Shown one piece after another: positions 50,579 through 61,470 of a DNA stretch of 64,000 nucleotides. The position numbers and the translations under genes are program-made. The DNA is taken from the NCBI RefSeq assembly GCF_000805385.1, contig NZ_JTJW01000010.1, positions 248,001 through 312,000 of the forward strand. Reading direction: 5' to 3'. The stretch comes from Mycolicibacterium setense (GTDB taxonomy: Bacteria; Actinomycetota; Actinomycetes; Mycobacteriales; Mycobacteriaceae). Every line of letters begins with the position of its first letter. Within the stretch, counting starts at the first letter, position 1. A model generated the notes under the pieces. The model was not told the DNA's origin, did not search any database, and saw nothing but the letters and a program-made list of their open reading frames with translations.

Positions 50579-51787
50579 GTGTTTGCCGATCACCGTGATC
50601 CGCCGTACCGCACGGCCGGTGCGGTGCTGTTGCTGATCCTTGCGCTGGTGTTCGGGTTGATCGTCGGGCAGTTCCGGGGCGCATTCGAAGCCAAGACGCC
50701 CCTGACCCTGCTGGCCTCGCGGGCCGGCCTGGTCCTCGATCCGGGGTCCAAGGTGACCTACAACGGCGTCCCGATCGGCCGGGTGGGCGGGGTGAGCACC
50801 GACGGCGGGGACCCGCTGCGGGCGTTGGTGCGGCTCGACATCAACCCGAAGTACCTGGACCTGCTGCCGGCCAACGTGCAGACCTCGATACAGGCGACCA
50901 CGGTTTTCGGAAACAAGTACGTGGCCTTCACCTCGCCGGAACATCCGAGTTCGCAACGGGTTTCGAGCTCCACACCGATCGACGTCACGGCGGTCACCAC
51001 AGAGTTCAACACCTTGTTCGAGACCATCACGGCCATCTCCGAACAGGTCGACCCCATCAAGCTGAACCAGACCTTGTCGGCCACCGCCCAGGCGCTGACG
51101 GGTTTGGGCAGTGCGTTCGGGCAATCGCTGACCGACGGCAACACGATCCTCGACGATGTGAACCCGCGCATGCCCGCGCTGCGCCACGACATCGCCGCAC
51201 TGGCCGACCTCGGCGAGCGCTATGCGGCGGCCGGACCCGACCTGTTCGACGGCCTGGCCGACGCCGCGCGCAGCGCCGGGACCTTCAACTCCCAGCGCGG
51301 CCACCTCGACGCCGCGCTGGTGGCGGCCGTCGGTTTCGCCGCGACCGGTTCCGACATCCTCGAGCGCGGCGGCCCGTACCTGCAGCGCGGCGCGCAGGAC
51401 CTCATCCCGACGTCGAAGCTGTTCGACGCCTATCAGGGGCAGTTGTTCTGCACCATCCGCAACTACCACGACGTCGCGCCCGCCTTCTATGCGACGTTCG
51501 GCGGCGATAACGGATATTCGTTCGAAAGCACGGGGACCTTGTCGAGCTTCGGCGTGGGCAACACCTACGTGTATCCGGACAACCTCCCGCGGGTCAACGC
51601 CAAGGGCGGGCCCGAGGGCAAGCCCGGTTGCTGGAAGCCGATCACCAAGGACCTGTGGCCCGCGCCGTATCTGGTGATGGACACCGGCCTGTCGATCGCG
51701 CCTTACAACCACGTCGAGCTCGGCTCGCCGATATTCGTCGACTACGTCTGGGGGCGGCAGATCGGTGAGCCCACGATCAACCCGTGA
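50579..51787 (+). CDS. orphan Mce-family protein
   Basis: A 402-residue Mce protein. One transmembrane helix (about 13-33, AGAVLLLILALVFGLIVGQF), then the MlaD/MCE domain (about 40-120: GLVLDPGSKVTYNGVPIGRV) and the long helical domain (NTLFETITAISEQVDPIKLN...). In mycobacteria Mce proteins normally come as sets of six with two YrbE permeases; here it stands alone. It faces the periplasm and presumably joins a lipid transport complex. GTG 50579 is leaderless. Divergent from the sterol-carrier gene. Confidence 0.87.
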   Translation: MFADHRDPPYRTAGAVLLLILALVFGLIVGQFRGAFEAKTPLTLLASRAGLVLDPGSKVTYNGVPIGRVGGVSTDGGDPLRALVRLDINPKYLDLLPANVQTSIQATTVFGNKYVAFTSPEHPSSQRVSSSTPIDVTAVTTEFNTLFETITAISEQVDPIKLNQTLSATAQALTGLGSAFGQSLTDGNTILDDVNPRMPALRHDIAALADLGERYAAAGPDLFDGLADAARSAGTFNSQRGHLDAALVAAVGFAATGSDILERGGPYLQRGAQDLIPTSKLFDAYQGQLFCTIRNYHDVAPAFYATFGGDNGYSFESTGTLSSFGVGNTYVYPDNLPRVNAKGGPEGKPGCWKPITKDLWPAPYLVMDTGLSIAPYNHVELGSPIFVDYVWGRQIGEPTINP

Positions 51788-51847
51788 CGCCTTTACGATC
51801 TTGAGCCAGGGAGAGCTTCGCGCGATAAAGGGGACTCGTGAACGGTA

Positions 51848-53119
51848 GTGCCGATGCCTAAGCGCGCAGTACGAGCGAGCCCGCAACAGCCCGCAGCCTG
51901 GCCTCCCGCGCTGCCCGCCTGGCGCGCCCTCGGTCTTTCGCTCGCGCCGATCGGGGGTGCGGCGTTCAACGGGGTCGCCGGCTTGTGTGCCGCCGCGATA
52001 GCCGCGGTGTTGGTTTTCGCGTTCGCCCGGCTTCACCGGCATGCCCCGGATGCGGTGTCGACGGGCGATCTGGTCGCCTCCACCGTGGGCGCGGCCGCCG
52101 GGCGGTTCACCAGCCTGATCCAGCTGGCGGCGTACGTGTTGTTGGGCGTGGGTGCCGCGCTCACCCTCGCGCTGCAGCCATTGACCGGGGCACCGGATCT
52201 GGAGACTGCGCTGGCGGGCTGGTGGTGGCCGGGGTGGTCGGTGACCGTGGTGGTCATCGCGGGCGCGGTGGTGGCGTATCTGCCCACCCGGGCGGTGGGC
52301 GCGACGGCCGCTGCGCTGGCCGGCGTGGGCCTGCTGATCTTCTTCTACATGGCGCTGGCGATCGTGGCCCGAGTGTTCTCTGGCACGCCCCCGATGGAGT
52401 TCGGGCCGAGCCACGTCGATTCGGTTCTGCTCGCCACGGCTGCGGCCATACCGCTCGGCCTGGGGCTGGTGGGATTCGAGGCGGCGACGGTGGTCAGCGG
52501 ACGCCTGGCGTCGGTGGCACGCCCAGTGGGCGCCGCGGTCGGCATCACCGCGCTCGGCGCGATCGCCCTGTTGCTGGCCGCCAACATCGGCTCGACCGGC
52601 GGTTTCCACACCACCGCCGTGAACCTCTCGCTGATCATCTCCCAGTTCTTCGCCGACGCCGGGTTCTATTGGTTCGCCACCGGGGCGTTGTGCGTGGGCT
52701 CTGCGGCGCTGCTGGCTCTGACGTGGGCGGCCACCCGCGTCGCGGGACGGTTGTTCGGCTCGGGGCCCGAGGTGGCGATCCTGGTTCCCGCGGTGATGTG
52801 TCTGCTCGCGGTGGCGTCCTGCCGGTTTCAGGAACATCTGGGCAGATTGCAGCTCACGGTCCCTGCACTACTTCTCCTCGTCGTCTATGTGGTTGTCACC
52901 GAGGCCAATTCGCGGGTCGAGGGATCAGCGGCCGCACAGCAGGCGCCGCGCCTGATCCTGGTGGTCGTCGTGGTGTGTGTGGTGCTGGTTCCGCTGCGGG
53001 TCACCGATTTCTCGGTGCCCGCGCTGGCGCCGCCGGCCGTCACCGCGGCGCTCCTGGCGGTGGCAGCGCTTTTGGCGCGGCTTGGTAGGCCAGTGCAGCC
53101 AGCGCACCTACCTCATTGA
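51848..53119 (+). CDS. APC-like amino acid permease
   Basis: A 423-residue integral membrane protein with about 12 predicted helices, resembling the APC amino-acid permease fold (LGLSLAPIGGAAFNGVAGLC start; FEAATVVSGRLASVARPVGAAV conserved mid-helix). Substrate unknown. GTG 51848 or ATG 51854 are both possible starts. Its last 80 bases overlap the convergent CPBP gene. Confidence 0.75.
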   Translation: MPMPKRAVRASPQQPAAWPPALPAWRALGLSLAPIGGAAFNGVAGLCAAAIAAVLVFAFARLHRHAPDAVSTGDLVASTVGAAAGRFTSLIQLAAYVLLGVGAALTLALQPLTGAPDLETALAGWWWPGWSVTVVVIAGAVVAYLPTRAVGATAAALAGVGLLIFFYMALAIVARVFSGTPPMEFGPSHVDSVLLATAAAIPLGLGLVGFEAATVVSGRLASVARPVGAAVGITALGAIALLLAANIGSTGGFHTTAVNLSLIISQFFADAGFYWFATGALCVGSAALLALTWAATRVAGRLFGSGPEVAILVPAVMCLLAVASCRFQEHLGRLQLTVPALLLLVVYVVVTEANSRVEGSAAAQQAPRLILVVVVVCVVLVPLRVTDFSVPALAPPAVTAALLAVAALLARLGRPVQPAHLPH

Positions 53120-53690
53120 TCGCCAGGTGGGTCAACACCGACGCGGCCAGGCTGCCCGAGCGTTGCGCGAACCGGCCGAACACCCATCCGGCGATCCCCG
53201 TGACCAGAACGGTCGGGATCACGGGCTGGCCCGCGGCGCGGGCGTCGGCGATGTGTGACAGCCCGAAGGCCGTGGCCTGCAACATCTGACCGCCTGCCGG
53301 GCCGAACGCCTCGGTGCCGACTTTGGACAGTGCGGCCCGGAAGGCGGCCTCTTCAGGCCAAACGGTCCCGAGCGGGATCCGCAGTGCCAACCATCGCCCC
53401 GGATTTCCGGGCAGCACCTTGTCGCGCATCTCGGTCCGCACCAACGGCACCGCCGAAGTCGCCGCGACACCCGCGCTCACCGCGGTCGCTGCGACCGCGC
53501 CCAGCCTCAGACCGGACCACAACGCCGGTGGGCGCAGCCCCGCACGCGCGCCCGTCGCGACCATCAGCAAGCTGCCCAGCGCGGCGCGTACCAGCGGCTG
53601 CCACCGGCCCGGTAGCCGGGGATCGACCAAGCCGTTCCACACGACCAGCCCCGTGGCCAGCCCCACCGCGTGAATCCGACCGGCCGCCAT
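53040..53690 (-). CDS. CPBP-family intramembrane metalloprotease
   Basis: A 216-residue CAAX-protease (CPBP/Abi) protein. Catalytic motifs: EEAAFRAAL (EExxxR), FGLSHI and HLAINEVG on membrane helices. Equivalent to M. tuberculosis Rv0804. Target unknown. Its start overlaps the DUF2319 gene's stop (TGATG), and its end overlaps the convergent permease gene by 80 bases. Confidence 0.87.
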   Translation of the reverse strand: MAAGRIHAVGLATGLVVWNGLVDPRLPGRWQPLVRAALGSLLMVATGARAGLRPPALWSGLRLGAVAATAVSAGVAATSAVPLVRTEMRDKVLPGNPGRWLALRIPLGTVWPEEAAFRAALSKVGTEAFGPAGGQMLQATAFGLSHIADARAAGQPVIPTVLVTGIAGWVFGRFAQRSGSLAASVLTHLAINEVGALAALAYQAAPKALPPPGAPR

Positions 53691-55413
53691 CAGAATTCGG
53701 GTCCGTCGTTGGCCTGGCTCTTTTCCAGCGCCACCCTGATGCGCTCGGTGTCCTCGGATGTCCACCCCTCGGGTGGCGCCACTGCCGCCCACCCGTCGAG
53801 CACCCAATGGCCGTAGTTGTGCCCGTGTCCGGCCGGAACGCTCGACGCGTTGGTGATGTCGGCGGCCACCTGCCAGAACGTGATGATCGGATACCAGCGC
53901 ATCGAGGTCGTGCGGTCCCCGCCCGGCGGCTCGACCAGCCAATCCGGTTCGGAGAACAGCAGATCCGTCGACCACCAGATGATCGGATCGGATGGGTGCT
54001 GCAGGAACAGCACGCGGGTGCCCTCCCACGGCGCCGCGGCGTCGTCGGCGATCTCGGCCGCGCTGGCGGCCTCCGAGAACCGCACGGTGCGGCCGTTGTC
54101 GTAGCGGGGGCGCACTTGCGGCGTGCCCGGATCGCGACGCTCGGTCAGGCCCCGCCACAGCGGGCTGGCGTTGGGCGGGCCGACCCAGAGGACCGAGGAG
54201 AAGCCCATCCGGGAGATGTCGGGCAGCCAGCTGAACGCGCCCTGGCCGCCCATCGATCCGAGGCTCTCGCCGTAGAGCACCAGCTTCGGGCGGCGTTCGG
54301 GAGGCAGCTGCTCCCAACGCTCGTGGATCGCGTCGATCATCAGCCTGCCGATGTCCATGGATTTCTCCCGGTCGGCCATGAACGAAATCCAGCTCGGCAG
54401 ATATGAATACTGCATACCGACCATCGCGGTGTCCCCGTTGTACATCATCTCCAGCGCCCGGGCGGCCACCGGGTTGACCCAGCCTGTGCCGGTGGTGGGG
54501 ACGATGACCAGCAGCTGGCGGTCGAAGGCATGGGTGCGTTCGAGTTCGCTGAGCAGCACCGCAATTCGCTGATCCTCGGTTTCGGCGGTGTGCAGGCCGG
54601 CGTAAACGCGGATGGGTTCCTTGGCCGGCGCACCGTTGACCTCTTCGAGCTCGGCGGCACGCGGGCCGGTCGCGACGAAGTTGCGCCCCTGGAATCCCAG
54701 CGAGTCCCACGCCGCGAATGAGTCTGGGCTGCCAGACCTTTCACGTTCGGTCGGTTGGCTGACACCCTCTCGGGTGGTGGCGTCCTGTGGCTGGAAGACC
54801 CGGCTCGCGCCGGCCAGGAATCCGCGGTAGAGCACGCCGTTGACAAGGGTGATCACCAACACCACCACGATGGCGGTTCCGATGAACTGGGCCACCTCGC
54901 GGTGCAGGTGCCAGCGCCGGATGAACAATCTGGCCAGCGACCGCACGGCATCGCGCAGCATTCGCGCGGTTGCGATCAGTGCGGCGCCCACCGCCACCGC
55001 GATGATCAGGGTGCGCAGATAGCCGAGTGTGGCCGGACCTTCCATGCCCATCAACGCCGAGACCTGCCGTTGCCATGCCGCCGCGGGGATCAGCATCAGC
55101 ACTCCGGCGATGGCCGTGCCCACCACGACGAATGCTTGCAGCCAGAACAACTGCTGCTTGGACGGTGGCCACCAGGCGCGTTTGCGTAACACGAAGCGGT
55201 ACAGCGCATTTCCCAGCAGGACGCCGATGCCGTAGCCGATGGCGAAGTTGATGCCGCCGATCAGCCCGGCGAACAACCAGTCACGCGGCAGCAGCGACGG
55301 GGTCAGCGACAGGCAGAAGAACAGGGCTCCGACGGCGATGCCGACGAAGTCCAGTCGCACCAGGCTCCAGGCCCAGCGCAGCAGAGGATGACGTTCGTTG
55401 AGGTTTTTCGCCG

Positions 55414-55417
<4 letters not shown>
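53690..55417 (-). CDS. DUF2319 alpha/beta-hydrolase membrane protein
   Basis: A 575-residue protein: an N-terminal membrane domain with about five helices and a C-terminal alpha/beta-hydrolase-like domain with nucleophile GESLGSMGGQGAF (Ser in GxSxG) and SDPIIWWSTDLL. Similar to M. tuberculosis Rv1069c. Hydrolase substrate unknown. GTG 55417 overlaps the purL stop (GTGA); the CPBP gene overlaps its stop, so purL, DUF2319 and CPBP are one operon. Confidence 0.87.
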
Positions 55418-57732
<2,315 letters not shown>

Positions 57733-57739
57733 GCCCACG

Positions 57740-57745
57740 AGTCTA
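57740..57745 (-). promoter_or_regulatory. -10 element, leaderless promoter of purL
   Basis: TAGACT (minus strand) ends 7 bases before GTG 57732. The spacing favours this GTG over the one 6 bases upstream. Confidence 0.5.
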
Positions 57746-57869
57746 TCGTTGCCGATATTGCACGTCCGACCGGCGAAAGCTGACTGCGCCTCCACCTGCC
57801 CGCACGGCGGCATACTCAGCGGATGCGGAAGCTCGGCAGCAAGGGCCGTCTCGCCCGTCGGGCTTGGCG

Positions 57870-58217
57870 CTATGAACCCGCGATGCAGAAGGCGTTGCCC
57901 TCGGGGTCGGCGAGCACAACCCAGTTGAACTCCGGGCCGAAGCTGTGCCGACCGGTCTCGGCGGCCCCGAGTGCCACCAGCCGCGCCACCTCGGCCTCCA
58001 TGTCTGCAGCATGGAAGTCGAGGTGGATCCGGTTCTTCCCCGGCGTCGGGTCCGGAACCTTCTGAAACCCCAGCCTCGGGCCGTCAGACCCTTGCAGCAT
58101 GACGAATTCACCTGGCGCAAAGGCATTTACGTCACCACCCACGGCCTGCGCCCACCACTGGGCCAATGCGTCGGGATCGCTGCAGTCGAACGTGATCATC
58201 TCCACAGACAGTGCCAT
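57870..58217 (-). CDS. VOC-family glyoxalase-like protein
   Basis: A 115-residue single VOC domain (VEMITFDCSDPDALAQWWAQ ... NWVVLADPEGNAFCI). Metal ligands are incomplete, so binding or resistance rather than isomerisation is possible. Function unknown. Follows the M18 aminopeptidase gene by 15 bases. Confidence 0.85.
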   Translation of the reverse strand: MALSVEMITFDCSDPDALAQWWAQAVGGDVNAFAPGEFVMLQGSDGPRLGFQKVPDPTPGKNRIHLDFHAADMEAEVARLVALGAAETGRHSFGPEFNWVVLADPEGNAFCIAGS

Positions 58218-58232
58218 GGCGCCGACCCTAGA

Positions 58233-59516
58233 TCAGGCCGGTGACAAAAACGCCCGCAATGCCGCCGCGTAGGCGGCCACATCGCCGGCACCCATGAACT
58301 CCCTGGCCGAATGCATCGCGAGTTGCGCCGCCCCGACGTCGACGGTGGGGATCCCGGTGCGTGCCGATGTCATGGGGCCGATGGTCGACCCGCACGGCAG
58401 ATCGGCCCGGTGCTCGTAGCGCTGCAGCGGCACCCCGGCCTGATCGCAGGCCAGCGCGAACGCCGCCGCGGTCCGGCCGTCGGTGGCGTAGCGCAGATTG
58501 GGCTGCACTTTGAGCACGGGACCGGCGTTGACAGCGATCAGATGGCCCGGCTCGTGACGGTCCGGGTAGTTCGGGTGCGTCGCGTGCGCCATGTCCCCGG
58601 AGGCCACCATCGATCCGGCCAGCCGGCGCAGGAAGTCCTCCCGGGTACCGCCTGCGGCGAGCACGATGCGTTCCAGCACGGTCGGCAGCAGCTCGGACTG
58701 GGCGCCGTGATCCGACGTCGAGCCGACCTCCTCGTGGTCGAACAACGCCAGCACGGGGATGTGACCGACGGAATCGGCCGCCAGGAAACCCTCCAATCCC
58801 GCGTAGCAGGTGGCCTGGTTGTCCAGCCGGGGCGCGCTGACGAACTCCCCGTCGGCGCCCGTGACCGCCGACGGCGTCAGGTCGTGGGTCATCAGATCGA
58901 AGCCCAGCACGTCGCGCTCGTCGACCCCGGCCCGCTCGGCGACGAACCGCAGGAACGATCCGGGGCGTTCCCCCAGGCCCCACACCGCGTTGACGTGGCG
59001 CTGCGGGTCGGGGCTGACGCCCTTGCGGTCCTCGGAGAGGTGGATGGCGAGCTGAGGCACACGCAGGATCGGATCGTCGATCCGCACCAGCAGATGCTCG
59101 ATCGTCGGACCCCGGCGCACCGAGAGGCGGCCGCTGATCCCGAGGTCGCGGTCCAGCCAGGAATTCAGCCAGGCCCCGCCATAGGGCTGCAGCGCGACCA
59201 CCTGCCAGCCGGCGACGACGCGGTCAGGGTGCTGCTTGACCCTCAGATTCGGACTGTCGGTGTGGCCGCCGACCACCCGGAACGGCGCGGCCGGTTCGGT
59301 CCGCTCGGTATTCCACGCGACCAGCGAACCCGCCCGCACCGTGAAGAATCTTCCGCTCAGGCCCGATTCACCGCTCGCGGTGGCGGGCCAGCTGTCGGTC
59401 TCGGCCAGCTCGGTGAACCCCGCATCACGCAGACGCTGCGCCGCGGTGGCGCATACGTGAAACGGTGACGGCGAGGCATCGATGAATTCGCACATGCTCT
59501 GGGGGCTGGCTGCCAT
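58233..59516 (-). CDS. pepC: M18-family aminopeptidase (ApeB/PepC)
   Basis: A 427-residue zinc aminopeptidase, equivalent to M. tuberculosis Rv0800. Metal and catalytic segments: RVVGGHTDSPNLRVKQHP, LFDHEEVGSTSDHGAQS, ATHPNYPDRHEPGHLI. Cleaves N-terminal residues from peptides in the cytosol. Divergent from the DyP gene. Confidence 0.93.
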   Translation of the reverse strand: MAASPQSMCEFIDASPSPFHVCATAAQRLRDAGFTELAETDSWPATASGESGLSGRFFTVRAGSLVAWNTERTEPAAPFRVVGGHTDSPNLRVKQHPDRVVAGWQVVALQPYGGAWLNSWLDRDLGISGRLSVRRGPTIEHLLVRIDDPILRVPQLAIHLSEDRKGVSPDPQRHVNAVWGLGERPGSFLRFVAERAGVDERDVLGFDLMTHDLTPSAVTGADGEFVSAPRLDNQATCYAGLEGFLAADSVGHIPVLALFDHEEVGSTSDHGAQSELLPTVLERIVLAAGGTREDFLRRLAGSMVASGDMAHATHPNYPDRHEPGHLIAVNAGPVLKVQPNLRYATDGRTAAAFALACDQAGVPLQRYEHRADLPCGSTIGPMTSARTGIPTVDVGAAQLAMHSAREFMGAGDVAAYAAALRAFLSPA

Positions 59517-59553
59517 ATCTCTATCTTGACCGGGTTTCCGCCGCGCGCCGCGT

Positions 59554-59559
59554 TAGGGT
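59554..59559 (+). promoter_or_regulatory. -10 element, leaderless promoter of the DyP-encapsulin operon
   Basis: TAGGGT ends 7 bases before the GTG at 59567. Confidence 0.55.
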
Positions 59560-59566
59560 TCACGTT

Positions 59567-60595
59567 GTGCCCGCACCACAGCCCCAGCCGGTCCTGGCCC
59601 CGCTGACGCCGGCCGCCGTGTTCATGGTCATGACCATCGCCGAGGGCGGCGAACCGACGGTTCACGACACCCTGGCGGACATCTCAGGTCTGGTGCGCGC
59701 CATCGGCTTCCGTGACCCCACCAAGCACCTGTCGGCGATCGTGTCGATCGGGTCCGACGCCTGGGACCGCCTGTTCTCCGGTCCCCGCCCCGCCGAACTG
59801 CACCCGTTCGTCCCGTTGGAGGGCCCGCGTCACCGGGCCCCGGCAACTCCGGGTGATCTGCTGTTCCACCTGCGCGCCGAGTCCATGGACGTGTGCTTCG
59901 AACTCGCCACCAAATTCGCCGATGCGCTGGCGGGCGCGGTGACGATCGTCGACGAGGTGCACGGGTTCAAGTTCTTCGACAACCGGGATCTGCTCGGCTT
60001 TGTCGACGGCACCGAGAATCCGAACGGTTCGGTGGCCGCCAATGCCAGCCAGATCGGTGAGGAGGATCCCGATTTCGCCGGTGGCTGCTATGTGCACGTG
60101 CAGAAGTACACCCACGACATGAGCTCGTGGAATTCGCTGTCCACCGAGGAGCAGGAGCGGGTGATCGGCCGCACCAAACTCGACGACATCGAACTCGACG
60201 ATGCGGTCAAACCTCCCAATTCGCACGTGGCGCTCAACGTGATCGAAGACGACGACGGCAACGAGCTCAAGATCATCCGGCACAACATGCCGTTCGGTGA
60301 GATCGGCAAGGGCGAATTCGGCACCTACTACATCGGTTATTCGCGCACACCCGCGGTCACCGAGCGGATGTTGACCAACATGTTCATCGGCGATCCGCCC
60401 GGAAACACCGATCGCATCCTGGATTTCTCCACCGCCGTCACCGGTGGCCTGTTCTTCACGCCCACGATCGACTTTCTGGATGATCCACCGCCGCTGCCGA
60501 CCTCCCCCGACGAGGCGGCGGCAGCGGAATCTCCACCGGCTCAGGGCCACGACGGCTCGCTCGGCATCGGCAGTCTGAAAGGAATCCCGCAATGA
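59567..60595 (+). CDS. dyp: dye-decolourising peroxidase (encapsulin cargo)
   Basis: A 342-residue haem peroxidase. The GFVDGTENPNG motif carries the distal Asp, the proximal His is in PPNSHVALNV and the conserved Arg in IIRHNMPFGE. The C-terminus ends SPPAQGHDGSLGIGSLKG + IPQ: DGSLGIGSLKG is the encapsulin targeting peptide. It is packaged into the shell by the next gene, which overlaps by ATGA. Equivalent to M. tuberculosis Rv0799c. Confidence 0.94.
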   Translation: MPAPQPQPVLAPLTPAAVFMVMTIAEGGEPTVHDTLADISGLVRAIGFRDPTKHLSAIVSIGSDAWDRLFSGPRPAELHPFVPLEGPRHRAPATPGDLLFHLRAESMDVCFELATKFADALAGAVTIVDEVHGFKFFDNRDLLGFVDGTENPNGSVAANASQIGEEDPDFAGGCYVHVQKYTHDMSSWNSLSTEEQERVIGRTKLDDIELDDAVKPPNSHVALNVIEDDDGNELKIIRHNMPFGEIGKGEFGTYYIGYSRTPAVTERMLTNMFIGDPPGNTDRILDFSTAVTGGLFFTPTIDFLDDPPPLPTSPDEAAAAESPPAQGHDGSLGIGSLKGIPQ

Positions 60596-61389
60596 ACAAC
60601 CTGTACCGCGAGCTCGCCCCGGTCACCGAGGCCGCCTGGGCCGAGATCGAACTCGAGGCAAGCCGGACCTTCAAGCGTCACATCGCCGGCCGCCGCGTGG
60701 TCGATGTCAGCGAGCCCGGCGGCCCGGTCACCGCGGCGATCAGTACGGGCCACCTGCTCGACGTCAGCTCGCCTGGTGACGGCGTGGTCGCCCACCTACG
60801 TGAAGCCAGGCCACTTGTGCGCCTGCGGGTTCCGTTCACGGTGTCGCGCACCGCGATTGACGATGTCGAGCGTGGCGCCCAGGACTCCGACTGGGATCCC
60901 GTCAAGGATGCCGCCAAGAAGCTGGCGTTCGTCGAGGACCGGGCGATCTTCGAGGGCTATCCCGCGGCTTCGATCGAAGGCATCCGCAGCTCCAGCTCCA
61001 ACCCGGCGCTGGCCCTGCCCGACGACGCCCGCGAAATTCCGGACGTGATCGCCCAGGCTCTTTCGGAACTGCGCCTCGCCGGCGTCGACGGGCCGTACTC
61101 GGTGCTGCTCTCGGCCGAGACCTACACAAAGGTGAGTGAGACGACCGCGCACGGTTATCCGATCCGCGAGCACCTGAGCCGACTGGTGGACGGCGAGATC
61201 ATCTGGGCGCCCGCGATCGACGGCGCGTTCGTGTTATCCACTCGCGGTGGGGATTTCGACCTGCAGCTGGGCACCGATGTCTCGATCGGCTACCTGTCCC
61301 ACGATGCCGAGAGCGTGCAGCTGTACCTGCAGGAGACCCTGACGTTCCTGGCCTATACCGCCGAGGCCTCGGTCGCCCTCACCGCCTAG
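60592..61389 (+). CDS. cfp29: encapsulin shell protein (Cfp29)
   Basis: A 265-residue HK97-fold protein that self-assembles into a 60-subunit shell around the DyP peroxidase. N-terminus MNNLYRELAPVTEAAWAEIE, LVDGEIIWAPAIDGAFVLST, and LTFLAYTAEASVALTA. Equivalent to M. tuberculosis Rv0798c, a culture-filtrate antigen. Convergent with the lipoprotein gene across a long hairpin. Confidence 0.95.
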   Translation: MNNLYRELAPVTEAAWAEIELEASRTFKRHIAGRRVVDVSEPGGPVTAAISTGHLLDVSSPGDGVVAHLREARPLVRLRVPFTVSRTAIDDVERGAQDSDWDPVKDAAKKLAFVEDRAIFEGYPAASIEGIRSSSSNPALALPDDAREIPDVIAQALSELRLAGVDGPYSVLLSAETYTKVSETTAHGYPIREHLSRLVDGEIIWAPAIDGAFVLSTRGGDFDLQLGTDVSIGYLSHDAESVQLYLQETLTFLAYTAEASVALTA

Positions 61390-61396
61390 TTTCGCC

Positions 61397-61461
61397 CACC
61401 GCGAGCGCGCGTGTCGGTACGCCGGCCCGCCGCTCGCGTACCTCAGCGGTCGCTCGCGGTG
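61397..61461. repeat. long GC hairpin after encapsulin (terminator or palindromic element)
   Basis: CACCGCGAGCG (61397-61407) and CGCTCGCGGTG (61451-61461) form perfect 11-base outer arms; inner GTACGC (61417-61422) and GCGTAC (61436-61441) also pair. Between convergent genes. No T-tract. Confidence 0.6.
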
Positions 61462-61470
61462 CGATGCCCG

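Noticed and set aside
50171..52837. An 888-codon open frame on the minus strand
   Set aside because: Only its last 129 codons (sterol carrier protein) are coding-like; the rest is the shadow of the mce and permease genes in a GC-rich genome.
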